A DNA stretch of 64,000 bases from Cystobacter fuscus (GTDB lineage: Bacteria > Myxococcota > Myxococcia > Myxococcales > Myxococcaceae), in NCBI RefSeq assembly GCF_002305875.1, contig NZ_CP022098.1, positions 3,162,001 through 3,226,000 on the forward strand. Direction: 5' to 3'. Both the position numbers and the translations under genes were made by a program. A model generated the notes under the pieces. The model worked only from the letters and a program-made list of their open reading frames with translations, searched no databases and was not told the origin of the DNA. Positions 18,628 through 30,575 of this stretch are shown in pieces (position 1 is the first letter of the stretch; each line of letters begins with the position of its first letter).

Positions 18628-19929
18628 CTACGGCCTCCCGATGGCGCTGTACCAGAAGCCGAAGGAGCGCGGCTCCTGGGGCTCCCAGATGTTGCGGCCA
18701 TCGAGCAGCACGGGGGCGCGCATGAGGCCCTTGAGGCGAGCGAAGTCCGGCTGCCGGTAGTCCTGCCACTCGGTGACGAGCACGGCGGCGTCGGCGCCCT
18801 CGGCGGCCTCGTACATGTCCCGGCAGTACGTGATGCGGTCGCCGAGCTGCGCGCGCACGTTGTCCATGGCCACCGGATCATGCGCGCGCACCCGGGCGCC
18901 CGCCTCGAGCAGATCGTGGATCAGCACGAGCGCGGGGGACTCGCGGATGTCGTCCGTCTTGGGCTTGAAGGCGAGCCCCCACACCGCCACCGTCCGGCCC
19001 TTGAGCGCGCCGTCCAGGTGCCGGCGGAGCTTCTCGAACAGCAGCCGCTTCTGCCGGTGGTTCACGGACTCCACCGCGCGCACCACCTCGAGCTCGTGCC
19101 CCACGCTCTTGGCGATGTGTTGCAGCGCCGCGATGTCCTTGGGGAAGCACGAGCCACCGAAGCCCGCGCCCGGGTACAGGAACTTGGGTCCCACGCGGGG
19201 ATCCGCGCCCACCGCCTTGCGCACCTGCTCGATGTCCGCGCCCAGCTTCTCGCTGAGCACGGCCAGGTCGTTCATGAAGGAGATGCGCGTGGCGAGCATG
19301 GCATTGGCCGCGTACTTGGTCAGCTCGGCCGAGCGCGCGTCCATCGTGTGGATGCCCTCGCTCGAGCGCACGAGCGGGTTGTACAGCTCGCGCAGCACCT
19401 CGAGCGCGCGCGCGCTGTTGGAGCCGAGCACCACGCGGTCGGGCTTCATGAAGTCGTGGATCGCCGCCCCCTCCTTGAGGAACTCGGGGTTGGACGCGAC
19501 GCCGAAGAGCTGGTCGGTGTAGCGGCCGATGATCTGCTCGATGCGATCGGCGGTGCCCACCGGTACGGTGCTCTTGGTGACCACCACCTTGAAGCCGTTC
19601 ATGTTCTGGCCAATCGTCTCGGCGACGGCGAAGACGGCGGACAGATTGGCGGAGCCATCCGCCTGGGGCGGCGTGCCCACGGCGATGATGACGACCTCGG
19701 CGGCGCGGATCGCGGCGGCGATGTTCGTCGAGAACGTCAGGCGCCCGGCCTTGACGTTGGTGGTGATGAGGGCGTCGAGCCCCGGCTCGTAGATGGGAAC
19801 CTCGCCGCGCTCGAGGCGTGCGATCTTGGACGCGTCCACGTCGACGCAGGCGACGTCATTGCCGACGTCGGCGAACCCCACGCCGGCCACGAGACCGACA
19901 TAACCCGTTCCAATGACTGCGAGTTTCAT
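18628..19929 (-). CDS. ugd: UDP-glucose 6-dehydrogenase
   Basis: 433 residues, typical length. The enzyme oxidises UDP-glucose to UDP-glucuronate with two NAD+. The N-terminal Rossmann motif is VIGTGYVGLV; the catalytic cysteine lies in FGGSCFPKD (about residue 260); the C-terminal domain carries the WGLAFKPKTDDIRESP segment that binds the UDP-sugar. It sits on the same strand 69 bp downstream of the MFS exporter and the glycosyltransferase, so the three may form one transcription unit that both makes and uses an activated uronic acid donor. This link is inference; ugd may instead serve envelope polysaccharide synthesis. Confidence 0.95.
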   Translation of the reverse strand: MKLAVIGTGYVGLVAGVGFADVGNDVACVDVDASKIARLERGEVPIYEPGLDALITTNVKAGRLTFSTNIAAAIRAAEVVIIAVGTPPQADGSANLSAVFAVAETIGQNMNGFKVVVTKSTVPVGTADRIEQIIGRYTDQLFGVASNPEFLKEGAAIHDFMKPDRVVLGSNSARALEVLRELYNPLVRSSEGIHTMDARSAELTKYAANAMLATRISFMNDLAVLSEKLGADIEQVRKAVGADPRVGPKFLYPGAGFGGSCFPKDIAALQHIAKSVGHELEVVRAVESVNHRQKRLLFEKLRRHLDGALKGRTVAVWGLAFKPKTDDIRESPALVLIHDLLEAGARVRAHDPVAMDNVRAQLGDRITYCRDMYEAAEGADAAVLVTEWQDYRQPDFARLKGLMRAPVLLDGRNIWEPQEPRSFGFWYSAIGRP

Positions 19930-19998
19930 GTTGCTTCCTTTGCTGCTGAGCGCGTGGCGGCTTCCCGTCCGCGCGTGGGGTGAAGAGACGGAGAGGTG

Positions 19999-21732
19999 CT
20001 ACTCGCTCGCGAGCGGAGGCTCGGGACGGTTCGTGTTGCGCAGGGGAATCTCCCGGGTGAACACGGCGAGCAGCAGCGCGAACAGGCCCACGAGCAGCGA
20101 CCAGTCGAAGACGTGGGTCACGCCCTGGACGAACGAGGCGCGGACCGCGCGCTCTCCGGCATGGGCGGCCTCGAGCACCCGCGCTTCCTCCCGTGCGAGT
20201 GCCGGCTCGTCGGCGCCGGGCTCGCGCCGGAGGGCGTCATAGCGGGCACTCACCTCGGAGGTGAGTCCTCCTCCCGCCGGGTCCTGGCTCGTGCCCTCCT
20301 GCGTGCCGCCGCCCTTGCGGATGCGCTCCGCGTCGAACCAGGCGTCGAACCGCCCCCGCATGGCCACGGGCACCTGCTCACGCACGGGCTGGAGCGAGTC
20401 CGTGAGCGAATGCGTCAGCGAGGCGGTGAGGATGAGGCCGAAGACGGCGCTGCCCATGGCCTGCCCGAGCTGCTGGAAGAACTGCCGCCCCGCCGTGGCG
20501 GTGCCCACCTGGTGGGGGGCCACGGCGTTCTGGACGGACAGGGTGAGCATCGGCTGCAGGGGGCCCATGCCACAGCCGAAGATGAAGGTGCACACGCCGA
20601 TGTCCCAGAGGGTGCTCTCCGCCGTGAGCCGGCTGAGCAGGAACAGGCTCAGGCACATCAGCACGAAGCCGCTCACGATGACCACCTTGTAGCGTCCCGT
20701 GCGGCTCACCCAGCGCGCCGTCACGAGCGACGTCGGCACCACGGCGGCGGTGAGCGGGATCATCGCGATGCCCGCTTCCCTCGCCGTGGCTCCCAGCCCA
20801 TTGACGGCGAGGACCGACAGGAAGAGCAGGGCGGAGAAGAACGCCGCGCCGTTGCACACCGACGCCAGGCTCACCAGCGAGAAGACGCGATTGTGGAACA
20901 GCGTGAACGGGATGATGGCATGCGGGGTGCGCCGCTCCACGAGGATGAACAGCACGAGCCCCACGAGCGACACGGCGAGCATCCCGAGCACCTCGGGCGA
21001 CAGCCACGCCGCGAGCGGCCGATCACCCCGGAGCGTGAGCAGGAAGGGCACCGTCGCGACGACGAGCAGCACGGCCCCGAGCCAGTCCACCTTGCTGGCC
21101 ACGCCGCTGTGCAGGCGCGGCATCTTGCTCCAGATGAACGCGACCGCGATGGCGCCCAGCGGCAGGTTGATGAAGAATACCCAGCGCCAGCCCACCGTGT
21201 CCGTGAGCGTGCCCCCGAGCAGCGGGCCGACGATGCTGGACACTGCGAACACCGTGCCGAAGATGCCCTGGTAGCGTGCCCGCTCGGAGGGAACGAACAG
21301 GTCCGCCGGCACGGCGAAGGCGGTGGAGGTGATGGCCGCCGCTCCCATGCCCTGGATGCCCCGGTACACCACCAGCTCGAGCATGGAGCCCGCGAGGCCG
21401 CACAGCACCGAGCCCACGAGGAAGATGGCGATGCCCGCGAGGATGACCGTCTTGCGGCCGAGGCTGTCCGAGAGCTTGCCGTAGATGGGTATCAGGGTGG
21501 TGCTGGCGAGCAGGTAGGACGTCGAGGTCCACGCGAAGAACTCCATGCCCTGGAGCTCGGAGACGATGCGCGGCAGGGCCGTGGCGACGATCGTTTGATC
21601 GAGCGCGGCCAGGAACAGGGCCAGCATCACGCCGGCCAGGACGAGCGCCTTGGTGCGGGGAGTGAGCGTACTCGCGTAGTCGATGCGCTCGCCGGGCATC
21701 GTCGCGGAGGGAGTGGCGATCAGGGTGCTCAT
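19999..21732 (-). CDS. DHA2-family MFS exporter
   Basis: 577 residues with about 14 predicted membrane helices. The motif LDQTIVATALPRI in helix 1 and YGKLSDSLGRK in loop 2-3 mark the DHA2 (EmrB/QacA-like) drug:H+ antiporters. An extra-long loop of about 80 residues with charged, Gly-rich sequence precedes the last helix (RIRKGGGTQEG region). The gene begins 30 bp after the glycosyltransferase, on the same strand, and both lie divergent from a TetR regulator. A detoxification or self-resistance pair, in which a compound is glycosylated and then exported, is a reasonable reading. Confidence 0.92.
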   Translation of the reverse strand: MSTLIATPSATMPGERIDYASTLTPRTKALVLAGVMLALFLAALDQTIVATALPRIVSELQGMEFFAWTSTSYLLASTTLIPIYGKLSDSLGRKTVILAGIAIFLVGSVLCGLAGSMLELVVYRGIQGMGAAAITSTAFAVPADLFVPSERARYQGIFGTVFAVSSIVGPLLGGTLTDTVGWRWVFFINLPLGAIAVAFIWSKMPRLHSGVASKVDWLGAVLLVVATVPFLLTLRGDRPLAAWLSPEVLGMLAVSLVGLVLFILVERRTPHAIIPFTLFHNRVFSLVSLASVCNGAAFFSALLFLSVLAVNGLGATAREAGIAMIPLTAAVVPTSLVTARWVSRTGRYKVVIVSGFVLMCLSLFLLSRLTAESTLWDIGVCTFIFGCGMGPLQPMLTLSVQNAVAPHQVGTATAGRQFFQQLGQAMGSAVFGLILTASLTHSLTDSLQPVREQVPVAMRGRFDAWFDAERIRKGGGTQEGTSQDPAGGGLTSEVSARYDALRREPGADEPALAREEARVLEAAHAGERAVRASFVQGVTHVFDWSLLVGLFALLLAVFTREIPLRNTNRPEPPLASE

Positions 21733-21762
21733 GGGTGGTGAGTGTCCAGGGAGAGGGGAGTG

Positions 21763-23073
21763 CTAGGCCGCGGTGGCGCGGACCTTGGTGTCCACCTTCC
21801 CCTCGAAGGCGATCTTCTCGAGCGCCTGCGCGGCGACCTGCTCGCTCTTGAGTTGCTTGATGTCCGCGGAGATCTTCCGCATGCGGTTGCGGATGCCCTC
21901 GTCCGCCAGGAGCGCCTGCAGCTCGGCGCGGATCGTCTCGGGCGTCGCCTTGTCCAGGGGCAGGTAGCGCCCGAGCCCCGCGCGCTCCACCAGTTGCGCG
22001 TTCAACGGCTGGTCGCCGAACAGGGGGATGACCAGCATGGGCAGCCCATAGGTCAGGGCGCGCCCCACCGTGCCCCAGCCACCGTGGGTGACGAGCGCCT
22101 GGGCCTGGGGGAACACGTCGTCGTGGGGGACGTAGCGCTCGATGCGGATGTGGGAGCCGAGCCCGGAGGGGACGTCCTGGGCGCCCGCGGACGTGGCGAG
22201 CACGGGGACGTTCATCGGCGCGACGGCCTCCAGCACGCGCCGGAACAGGCCCTTGTCCCCGGGGGTCGTCGTCGTGCTGATGACCACCGTGCCGGGCGCC
22301 ACGCGCGGCGCCTCCCTCGGCTGCTGGCCCTTGGCGGGCACGTTGAACGTCGTCGGCCCGACGAAGAGCTGACGGTCGCGCAGCGGGATGTCACCGGCCA
22401 GGCCCTGGTGGCTCATGATGATGTGGAGCCGGGGGGAGATCATCCCCTGGATCATCTCCGCCGTCCGGCCCTTGTAGGGGGGCAGGCCGAGCTTCTCCCG
22501 GGGCTCACGCAGGGAGAACAACTGGCCGAGCAACCCGTGCGCCAGCGCGGGGATCCGATTGACGTGCCGCAGCTTCGGCAACACGCTGAACATCAGTGGC
22601 AGCTCGTCCCGGGTGAGGGTGGTGCCCATGTTTCCGGCGCTCACGAAGGGGATGCCGGCGCGCTCCGCGGCCCAGGCCGCGCCCACCTCGAAGAAGTCGT
22701 AGACCACGCAGTCCACCTGCTCCCGCCGCAGCACGGGCTCGAGCTCCATCGCGAGCTGGACGTTGTTCGCCAGGACGAGGCGGCGGACGTGCGCGAAGCC
22801 GAACGGAATCGTCGGCATCCAGGCCGGCAGGCTGGCGTGCGGGAAGAGCGTCCCGAGGTCCTGGATGTCGAGCATGTGCTCGTAGGGCAGGTGCTCGGCT
22901 CCAGCGGCCTTCACCTCCGCCGCCATGTTGGCCTTCGCCTTGAACAGCACCCGGTGGCCCCGGGAGGTGAGCTGCTGCGCGAGGTCGAGGACACGCAGGA
23001 AGTGCCCTGGCGCGGTCGTGCTCGTCAGCAGGAAGGTCGCGGGCTTTCGGGAAGCATCAGTCGTCGAGGTCAT
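21763..23073 (-). CDS. Macrolide-type UDP-glycosyltransferase
   Basis: 436 residues, GT1-family GT-B fold. The C-terminal donor-binding half has the family signature THGGWGTVGRALTYGLPML and FGDQPLNAQLVERAGLG, matching the MGT/UGT pattern; the N-terminal acceptor half starts with a TAPGHFLRVLDLAQQL segment. Such enzymes add sugars to antibiotics, flavonoids or lipids, and several inactivate macrolides. The gene is first in a run with the DHA2 exporter and ugd, facing a TetR-type regulator across two operator-like palindromes. The acceptor is not predictable. Confidence 0.9.
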   Translation of the reverse strand: MTSTTDASRKPATFLLTSTTAPGHFLRVLDLAQQLTSRGHRVLFKAKANMAAEVKAAGAEHLPYEHMLDIQDLGTLFPHASLPAWMPTIPFGFAHVRRLVLANNVQLAMELEPVLRREQVDCVVYDFFEVGAAWAAERAGIPFVSAGNMGTTLTRDELPLMFSVLPKLRHVNRIPALAHGLLGQLFSLREPREKLGLPPYKGRTAEMIQGMISPRLHIIMSHQGLAGDIPLRDRQLFVGPTTFNVPAKGQQPREAPRVAPGTVVISTTTTPGDKGLFRRVLEAVAPMNVPVLATSAGAQDVPSGLGSHIRIERYVPHDDVFPQAQALVTHGGWGTVGRALTYGLPMLVIPLFGDQPLNAQLVERAGLGRYLPLDKATPETIRAELQALLADEGIRNRMRKISADIKQLKSEQVAAQALEKIAFEGKVDTKVRATAA

Positions 23074-23128
23074 GCTCGTTCCGTCTTGGAATCAAGGGAA
23101 GGGAGGAATCGCGCGTTGCACGCGATAA

Positions 23129-23193
23129 ACCGCAACTTCGAGTTGCGATGGATATAGACTCCCCGCCGACGCATCGCAACACGAAGTTGCGAT
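23129..23193. promoter_or_regulatory. Two TetR-type operators
   Basis: Two 21-bp sites lie between the divergent glycosyltransferase and TetR genes. Site one, 23129-23149, has a perfect core CGCAACT-TCG-AGTTGCG. Site two, 23173-23193, is a perfect repeat ATCGCAAC-ACGAA-GTTGCGAT. The two share the half-site CGCAAC and their centres are 44 bp apart, about four helical turns. A third, weaker repeat (ATCGCG...CGCGAT, 23108-23126) lies 22 bp further left. The symmetry, spacing and position are what a dimeric TetR repressor needs to control both promoters. Confidence 0.75.
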
Positions 23194-23255
23194 GTTCCAA
23201 GCTCTTGGAAACCAGGGTTGCCGGAGGTAGCGCGGTGTGGTGCAGTGGTCGCCGA

Positions 23256-23873
23256 GTGAGCGGTCAAGTGGGAGCAAAACGAAAAGCTTGCAAGAAGCGA
23301 ATGCTCGTGCGCGGAGAGCCCGTGGTGCGAGGCATTCTCGAGGCCACGCTCGAGGAGCTTGCCTCCGTGGGCTACGGTGCGCTGCGGATCGAGGACGTGG
23401 CCACGCGGGCCGGGGTCAACAAGACCACCATCTACCGGCGCTGGCCGACGAAGCAGGAGCTCGTGGCGGCGGCGCTCCGGTCGGTCACCGCCGAGCGGAT
23501 CACCCCGCCGAACACGGGCTCGCTGCGGGGAGATGTGCTCGAGACCGGGCGCCACATGGCCGAGGTCATGGGTTCAGCGGAAGGGCAGGCGCTCCGGCGC
23601 ATCCTCATCGCGGAGGAGCGCAACCCGGAGTTCACGGCCATTGCCCAGCAGCTCCGTGACTCGATGGATGCCTTGCCGCTGCCCGTCATCGAGGCCGCGA
23701 GGGCACGGGGTGAGTTCGCGCCAGGCTTCGACGATACGTTGCTCTTCAAGACCCTCGCGGGCGCGGTCCAGCATCGGCTCTTCATGGAGCGCCAGGACGT
23801 CGACGAGGGCTTTCTCGTCCAGATCGTCGACCTGCTCCTCCTGGGTGCCATGGCATCCAATCGGCGGAGATGA
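23256..23873 (+). CDS. TetR-family regulator
   Basis: 205 residues from the GTG at 23256; the start is unresolved, and GTG 23268 or ATG 23301 (190 residues) are possible. The DNA-binding domain is clear: LEELASVGYGALRIEDVA, then the helix-turn-helix TRAGVNKTTIYRRWPTKQEL. The C-terminal ligand domain resembles TetR_C subgroups with the FKTLAGAVQHRLF segment. The gene is divergent from the glycosyltransferase and exporter genes, and operator-like palindromes sit between them, so it probably represses both directions until a ligand, perhaps the exported compound, is bound. Confidence 0.9.
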   Translation: MSGQVGAKRKACKKRMLVRGEPVVRGILEATLEELASVGYGALRIEDVATRAGVNKTTIYRRWPTKQELVAAALRSVTAERITPPNTGSLRGDVLETGRHMAEVMGSAEGQALRRILIAEERNPEFTAIAQQLRDSMDALPLPVIEAARARGEFAPGFDDTLLFKTLAGAVQHRLFMERQDVDEGFLVQIVDLLLLGAMASNRRR

Positions 23874-23901
23874 GGGACGCGCCCGGGACGAGGGTGGGGG
23901 G

Positions 23902-23928
23902 GCGGACGCGGGGGGCTCCCGCGTCCGC
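23902..23928. terminator. Bidirectional hairpin between convergent genes
   Basis: A perfect 11-bp stem, GCGGACGCGGG and CCCGCGTCCGC, with a 5-base loop lies in the 67-bp gap between the convergent TetR gene and the second shell gene. It has no clear T-run, but its place and strength fit a shared transcription barrier. Confidence 0.65.
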
Positions 23929-23940
23929 TGCCGGGTGCGG

Positions 23941-25350
23941 TCAGCGCCCGAGCTGGACGTTCTCGAGCACTCCGAGCGCGTCGGGGACGAGGGGGGCCAC
24001 CGAGTAGTAGGCGCTGACGAGATAGGAGGTAATCGCCTTGTCGTTGATGTCCATGCGCCGGGCCGAGAGGCTGGGCTGGATCTCGTCCGGGATGCCGGTG
24101 CGGTGCAGGCCGATGACGCCCTGATCGTCCACGCCCGTGCGCATCACGATGATGGAGCTGGTGCGCTCCTTGGTGATGGGAATCTTGTCGCTGGGCAGGA
24201 TGGGAACGCCGCGCCAGGCGATGACCGGTCTGCCCAGCACCTCGACGCATGTCGGGTAGATGCCGCGGCGATTGCACTCCTGACTGAACGCGGCGATGGT
24301 GCGCGGGTGGGCCAGGAGGTAGCGAGACTTCCTGCGCCGGCTGATCAGCTCATCCAGATCGTCCGGAGTGGGAGGCCCGCTGCGGGGATTGATGCGCTGC
24401 TTGAGATCGGCGTTGTGCAGCAGCCCGAACTCCCGGTTGTTGATCATCTCGTATTCCTGCCGCTCGCGGATGGCCTCGACGGTCAACCGGAGCTGCTCGG
24501 CCACCTGGCTCATCGGATCGTTGAAGAGATCCGACACGCGGGTGTGCACCCGGAGCATGGTCTGGGCCACGCTCAGCTCGTACTCGCGGGGCTTGAGCTC
24601 GTAGTCGACGAACGTCTGGGGAAGCGTCGGCTCGCCGTGGTGGCCCGCGGACAGCTCGATGGCGGCCTGCCCCTGTTTGTCCTGGGGCTTCTTCAAGCGC
24701 GCCTTGTAGCGCTCGACATGCGCGTTCAGCGTGGGGGATTGGGTGATCACCACCTCGAACACCCGCTGCGGCAGCATCATCACGATGCAGGGGGTGAGTG
24801 CCTTGACCGTGAAGGGCCACCGGTCGTTCGACTCCACCACGGCCTGATCCCCGAAGTGGTCGCCGTCGGCCAGTGAATCGAGGATGACCGGATCGCCATA
24901 CTTGCCCATGCCCAGCTTGTGGGCCTTGCCATGGGCGAGCAGGACCACGTGTTCGGCGGGCTGACCCGCCTCGACGATGAGCTCACCGGCCTTGAACTCC
25001 TTCTGGACGAAGTGGTTCGCCAGGGTTCCCACCACCAGGTTGTCGACGTCCGCGAAGCCACGCAGCAGCGGCAGCTTGTGCAGCTCCTGGGGAATGATCT
25101 GCACCTGGGCGCCGATGTTGCTGAACTGGATGCGGTCGTCCTCCGCCGTATAGGTCAACCGGCGGTTGACGCGATACACGCCGGACACCTCGACCCAGGG
25201 CAGTATCTTCAGCAGCCACCGGGGTGTGATTTCCTCCATCTGTGGCGGCGTCTTGGTCGTCGTCGCCAACTGGCGGGCAGCGGCCGTCGCCAGACTCAAC
25301 TGATGTTGCTCGATGTCGCCACCGCCCACCGGATTCGTCGTATTCGCCAT
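23941..25350 (-). CDS. Family 2B encapsulin shell protein, copy B
   Basis: 469 residues. Proteins of this type were long annotated as Crp/Fnr cyclic-nucleotide-binding proteins but belong to the family 2B encapsulins: an HK97-type shell fold with a cNMP-binding-like domain inserted in it. The insert is visible at about 95-215 ([31 protein letters not shown]); the shell core follows with [36 protein letters not shown] and the terminal [17 protein letters not shown]. There is no helix-turn-helix, so a transcription-factor role is unlikely. It is last in the geosmin operon, 41 bp after copy A, to which it aligns from end to end. Confidence 0.9.
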   Translation of the reverse strand: MANTTNPVGGGDIEQHQLSLATAAARQLATTTKTPPQMEEITPRWLLKILPWVEVSGVYRVNRRLTYTAEDDRIQFSNIGAQVQIIPQELHKLPLLRGFADVDNLVVGTLANHFVQKEFKAGELIVEAGQPAEHVVLLAHGKAHKLGMGKYGDPVILDSLADGDHFGDQAVVESNDRWPFTVKALTPCIVMMLPQRVFEVVITQSPTLNAHVERYKARLKKPQDKQGQAAIELSAGHHGEPTLPQTFVDYELKPREYELSVAQTMLRVHTRVSDLFNDPMSQVAEQLRLTVEAIRERQEYEMINNREFGLLHNADLKQRINPRSGPPTPDDLDELISRRRKSRYLLAHPRTIAAFSQECNRRGIYPTCVEVLGRPVIAWRGVPILPSDKIPITKERTSSIIVMRTGVDDQGVIGLHRTGIPDEIQPSLSARRMDINDKAITSYLVSAYYSVAPLVPDALGVLENVQLGR

Positions 25351-25391
25351 GAGGTGTCTCTTGGATCGTGTCTGATCTGTGGATGGATGGC

Positions 25392-26804
25392 CTACTCGTG
25401 GGCGCGGCCGATTTCGACGCTCTCCAGGATGCCCAGGGCGTCGGGGACCAGCACGGCGGCGGAGAAGTAGGTGCTGACGAGGTAGGAGATGATGGCCTTC
25501 TCGTTGATGCCCATGAACCGGACATTGAAGCTGGGCTCGATCTCGTCCGGGATGCCCGCCTGGTGCAGGCCGACGACGCCCTGGTTCTTCTCACCCGCGC
25601 GCATCAGGAGGATGGAGCTGGTCCGGGACTCGCTGATGGGGATCTTGTTGCACGTGAAGATGGGAATGCCGCGCCAGGCGGGGACCATGTTGCCGTTGAT
25701 GTCGATGCTGGTCGGGTAGATGCCCCGGCGGCTGCACTCCTGCCCGAACGCGGCGACGGCGCGCGGGTGGGCCAGGAAGAACGAGGGCTCCTTCCACACC
25801 GTCGCCAGCAGCTCGTCCATGTCGTCGGGCGTCGGAGGCCCGCTGCGGGTGTGGATGCGCTGCTTGAGATCGGCGTTGTGCAGCAGTCCGAACTCCCGGT
25901 TGTTGATGAGCTCGTGCTCCTTGCGCTCCTTGAGTGCCTCGACGGTCAGACGCAGCTGCTGCTCGGTCTGGTTCATCGGATCGTTGAACAGGTCGGCGAC
26001 ACGGGAATGGATCTGGAGCACGGTCTGGGCCACGCTCAGCTCGTACTCACGAGGATGGGTCTCGTAGTCGACGTAGGTGCCCGGCAGCGTCGGCTCGCCG
26101 TGGTGGCCCGCGGACAGCTCGATGGCGGCCTCACCCGTCGAGTCCGTCTTCTTCTTCCGCCGGGCCTTGAAGCCCTCGACGTGCTTCTGGAGCGACGGAG
26201 ACAGGGCGAGCACCGACTCGAAGTCGGACTGCTTGAGGATCAGCACCGTGCAGGCGGTGAGGGCCTTGGCGGTGAACTGCCAGTAGTCCTGCGACTCCAG
26301 CAGCACCTCGTAGCTGTAGTGGTCGCCATCCGCCAGCGTCTCGAGCACGGTCTCGTCACCGTACTTGCCCTTGCCAATCTTGTTCACCTTGCCGTGGGCG
26401 ATGAGGCAGATCGAGTCGGCCTCCTTGCCGGCCTCGGTGATGACCGCACCGGGCTTGAACTCCTTCTGCTCGAAGCGGTTGGCCAGGGCGGTCAACACCT
26501 CGTTGTCCTCGAAGCCGCGCAGCAGGGGCAGCTCCTGGAGCTCCTGGGGAATGACCTGGATCTTCGCGCCCGTGCTGACGAAGGTCACCCGGCCGTCGCC
26601 CACGGTGTAGCTCAAGCGGCGGTTGAGGCGGAACGTGCCGCCCGAGACCTGCACCCACGGCAGCAGCTTGAGCAGCCACCGGGACGAAATCCCCTGCATC
26701 TGCGGGACGGACTTGGTCGTCGTCGTCAGCTGGCGAGCCGCGATCGTCGCGAGGCTCAACTGCTGCTTCTCTTCCCCTTCACCGGGCTTCACAGGATTCG
26801 TCAT
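25392..26804 (-). CDS. Family 2B encapsulin shell protein, copy A
   Basis: 470 residues, paralogous to copy B over its full length. The N-terminal arm ([16 protein letters not shown]) and core pieces ([53 protein letters not shown]) match the shell fold; the cNMP-binding-like insert runs from about 95 to 215 ([31 protein letters not shown]). It starts 3 bp after the geosmin synthase stop (TAGgccATG), so translation is almost certainly coupled. Family 2B shells are known partners of terpene synthases such as 2-methylisoborneol synthase. Two different shell genes imply a mixed shell, or two shells. Confidence 0.9.
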   Translation of the reverse strand: MTNPVKPGEGEEKQQLSLATIAARQLTTTTKSVPQMQGISSRWLLKLLPWVQVSGGTFRLNRRLSYTVGDGRVTFVSTGAKIQVIPQELQELPLLRGFEDNEVLTALANRFEQKEFKPGAVITEAGKEADSICLIAHGKVNKIGKGKYGDETVLETLADGDHYSYEVLLESQDYWQFTAKALTACTVLILKQSDFESVLALSPSLQKHVEGFKARRKKKTDSTGEAAIELSAGHHGEPTLPGTYVDYETHPREYELSVAQTVLQIHSRVADLFNDPMNQTEQQLRLTVEALKERKEHELINNREFGLLHNADLKQRIHTRSGPPTPDDMDELLATVWKEPSFFLAHPRAVAAFGQECSRRGIYPTSIDINGNMVPAWRGIPIFTCNKIPISESRTSSILLMRAGEKNQGVVGLHQAGIPDEIEPSFNVRFMGINEKAIISYLVSTYFSAAVLVPDALGILESVEIGRAHE

Positions 26805-26807
26805 GGC

Positions 26808-29225
<2,418 letters not shown>

Positions 29226-29337
29226 TCATGGGCGGCACGCGCCGCATGAACAGCAAGGGCCGTGCCGGGACAGCCGAAACGTTTGTATCCAGGAGGTGCC
29301 GGTGGGGTGTCAGGTGCCCCGCGGAGGCCTGGCTCCA

Positions 29338-29377
29338 GGCTGACATGTTCGCGGACGTGTCCACTGACATGTCAGCC
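29338..29377. repeat. Inverted repeat in geoA upstream region
   Basis: Arms GGCTGACATG (29338-29347) and CATGTCAGCC (29368-29377) are perfectly complementary with a 20-base spacer; the right arm is inside a 12-bp palindrome CTGACATGTCAG. The site lies in the 382-bp gap between geoA and the Cys-rich peptide gene, about 215 bp from geoA and 129 bp from the peptide gene. The rest of the gap shows nothing recognisable. Confidence 0.5.
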
Positions 29378-29505
29378 GGCAGGGGCTCTTCATGGAGCGC
29401 CGGGAGGGCGGCGAGGGCAGGGAGCTTTGTGGGAGCCGGCCCGCCGCCATCATGTACGATGGCACCCGGCCGGGTCTGGAGACCCGCGAACCCCCAGGAG
29501 GCGGT

Positions 29506-29724
29506 ATGAAGAAGAGGGTGAAGAGCGCATCTCTCGTCGTGACCACGTTGATGGCGGCTGCCGTGGGCGCCTTGGCATCGACGTGGACGTCCCAGGACTC
29601 CGAGTTTGCCTCGGGGTACTGCACCGTGGACTGTTCTCAGTGCGGAAGTTCTCTGGAGTGCCAGCGCCGCGGCGCGGGGTCGTGCACGCAGATCAGGGCC
29701 TGTTTCAATCCCTCCCAGGAATAG
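29506..29724 (+). CDS. Small secreted Cys-rich peptide
   Basis: 72 residues from the ATG at 29506, which has a perfect AGGAGG seven bases upstream. The first 25 or so residues form a signal peptide (basic start, LVVTTLMAAAVGALA). The mature part, about 47 residues, holds six cysteines in the order C-3-C-2-C-5-C-7-C-5-C, which could make three disulfides. A Gly-Gly leader as used by C39 exporters is not seen, so Sec export is expected. No family was recognised. Toxin, inhibitor or coat-type roles are all possible. It is divergent from geoA and convergent with the SDR gene. Confidence 0.75.
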   Translation: MKKRVKSASLVVTTLMAAAVGALASTWTSQDSEFASGYCTVDCSQCGSSLECQRRGAGSCTQIRACFNPSQE

Positions 29725-29738
29725 ATGGAAGGGCAGGG

Positions 29739-29767
29739 GCCAGGGAGCGCGGCGGGGGCTCCCTGGC
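29739..29767. terminator. Bidirectional hairpin after peptide gene
   Basis: A perfect 10-bp stem, GCCAGGGAGC and GCTCCCTGGC, with a 9-base G-rich loop fills most of the 47-bp gap between the Cys-rich peptide gene and the convergent SDR gene. No T-run follows on either strand. Confidence 0.65.
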
Positions 29768-29771
29768 GACC

Positions 29772-30533
29772 TCAGAAGGCCGTGGCGCCGCCGTCCACTG
29801 GCAGTGCGATGCCCGTGGTGAAGCCCGCGGTATCACTGCACAGGTAGAGCACCGCCGCGGCGATCTCCTCCACCTTGCCCACCCGTCCGATCGGATGCGC
29901 GGACTTCGCGAACTCGGCCTTGCGCGGTTCGGCCTCGATGGCGCGGCGATACATGTCGGTGTCGATCACCGCCGGGCAGACCGCGTTGACGCGCAGGTTC
30001 TTCTTCGCGTACTCGACCGCCGCGGACTTGGTCAGACCGATCACCGCGTGCTTGGACGCGGAGTAGATGCCCATCTTCGGCGCCGCGCCCAGGCCGGCGA
30101 TGGAGGCGGTGTTGACGATCGCGCCGCCACCCTGGGCGAGCATCAGGGGGATTTCATACTTCATGCACAGCCACACGCCCTTGACGTTCACGCCCATGAT
30201 GGCGTCGAACTCGCTCTCCTGGGCATCGGCCAGCTTGGACTTCTCGATGTCGATGCCGGCGTTGTTGAAGGCGTAGTCCAGACGCCCGTAGGCGGCCTGG
30301 GTGCCCTCGATCAGCGCGCGGACCTCGGCATCCCGGGTGACGTCGCAGCGGATGAAGCGGGCCTCGCCTCCGGCCGCGCGGATCTGCGCGACGGTGCTCT
30401 CACCGCCGGCCGCGTCGACATCGGAGACCACCACCTTGATGCCCTCCCGAGCGAAGGCCAGGGCCGTGGCGCGGCCGATGCCGGCGGCCGCTCCGGTGAC
30501 CAGGGCGACCTGGCCGGAAAGTGAACGACTCAT
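29772..30533 (-). CDS. SDR-family oxidoreductase
   Basis: 253 residues from the ATG at 30533, which has AGGAG six bases upstream. All classical SDR elements are present: TGAAAGIG for NAD(P), NNAG, the catalytic serine in NTASIAG and the YSASK active site, followed by a VCPAVIDTDMY loop. The C-terminal GIALPVDGGATA segment is standard. Many such proteins are labelled glucose 1-dehydrogenase or general dehydrogenase, but the substrate cannot be told. It follows the C39 exporter gene on the same strand with 42 bp between, though with its own ribosome site. Confidence 0.93.
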   Translation of the reverse strand: MSRSLSGQVALVTGAAAGIGRATALAFAREGIKVVVSDVDAAGGESTVAQIRAAGGEARFIRCDVTRDAEVRALIEGTQAAYGRLDYAFNNAGIDIEKSKLADAQESEFDAIMGVNVKGVWLCMKYEIPLMLAQGGGAIVNTASIAGLGAAPKMGIYSASKHAVIGLTKSAAVEYAKKNLRVNAVCPAVIDTDMYRRAIEAEPRKAEFAKSAHPIGRVGKVEEIAAAVLYLCSDTAGFTTGIALPVDGGATAF

Positions 30534-30575
30534 GCGCGACTCCTCATGGATTGAATGATGCGCGCGCACTCTACT

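Noticed and set aside
23941-26804. Reading the two 470-residue genes as Crp/Fnr transcription factors
   Set aside because: No helix-turn-helix is present and the C-terminal half matches the encapsulin family 2 shell core.
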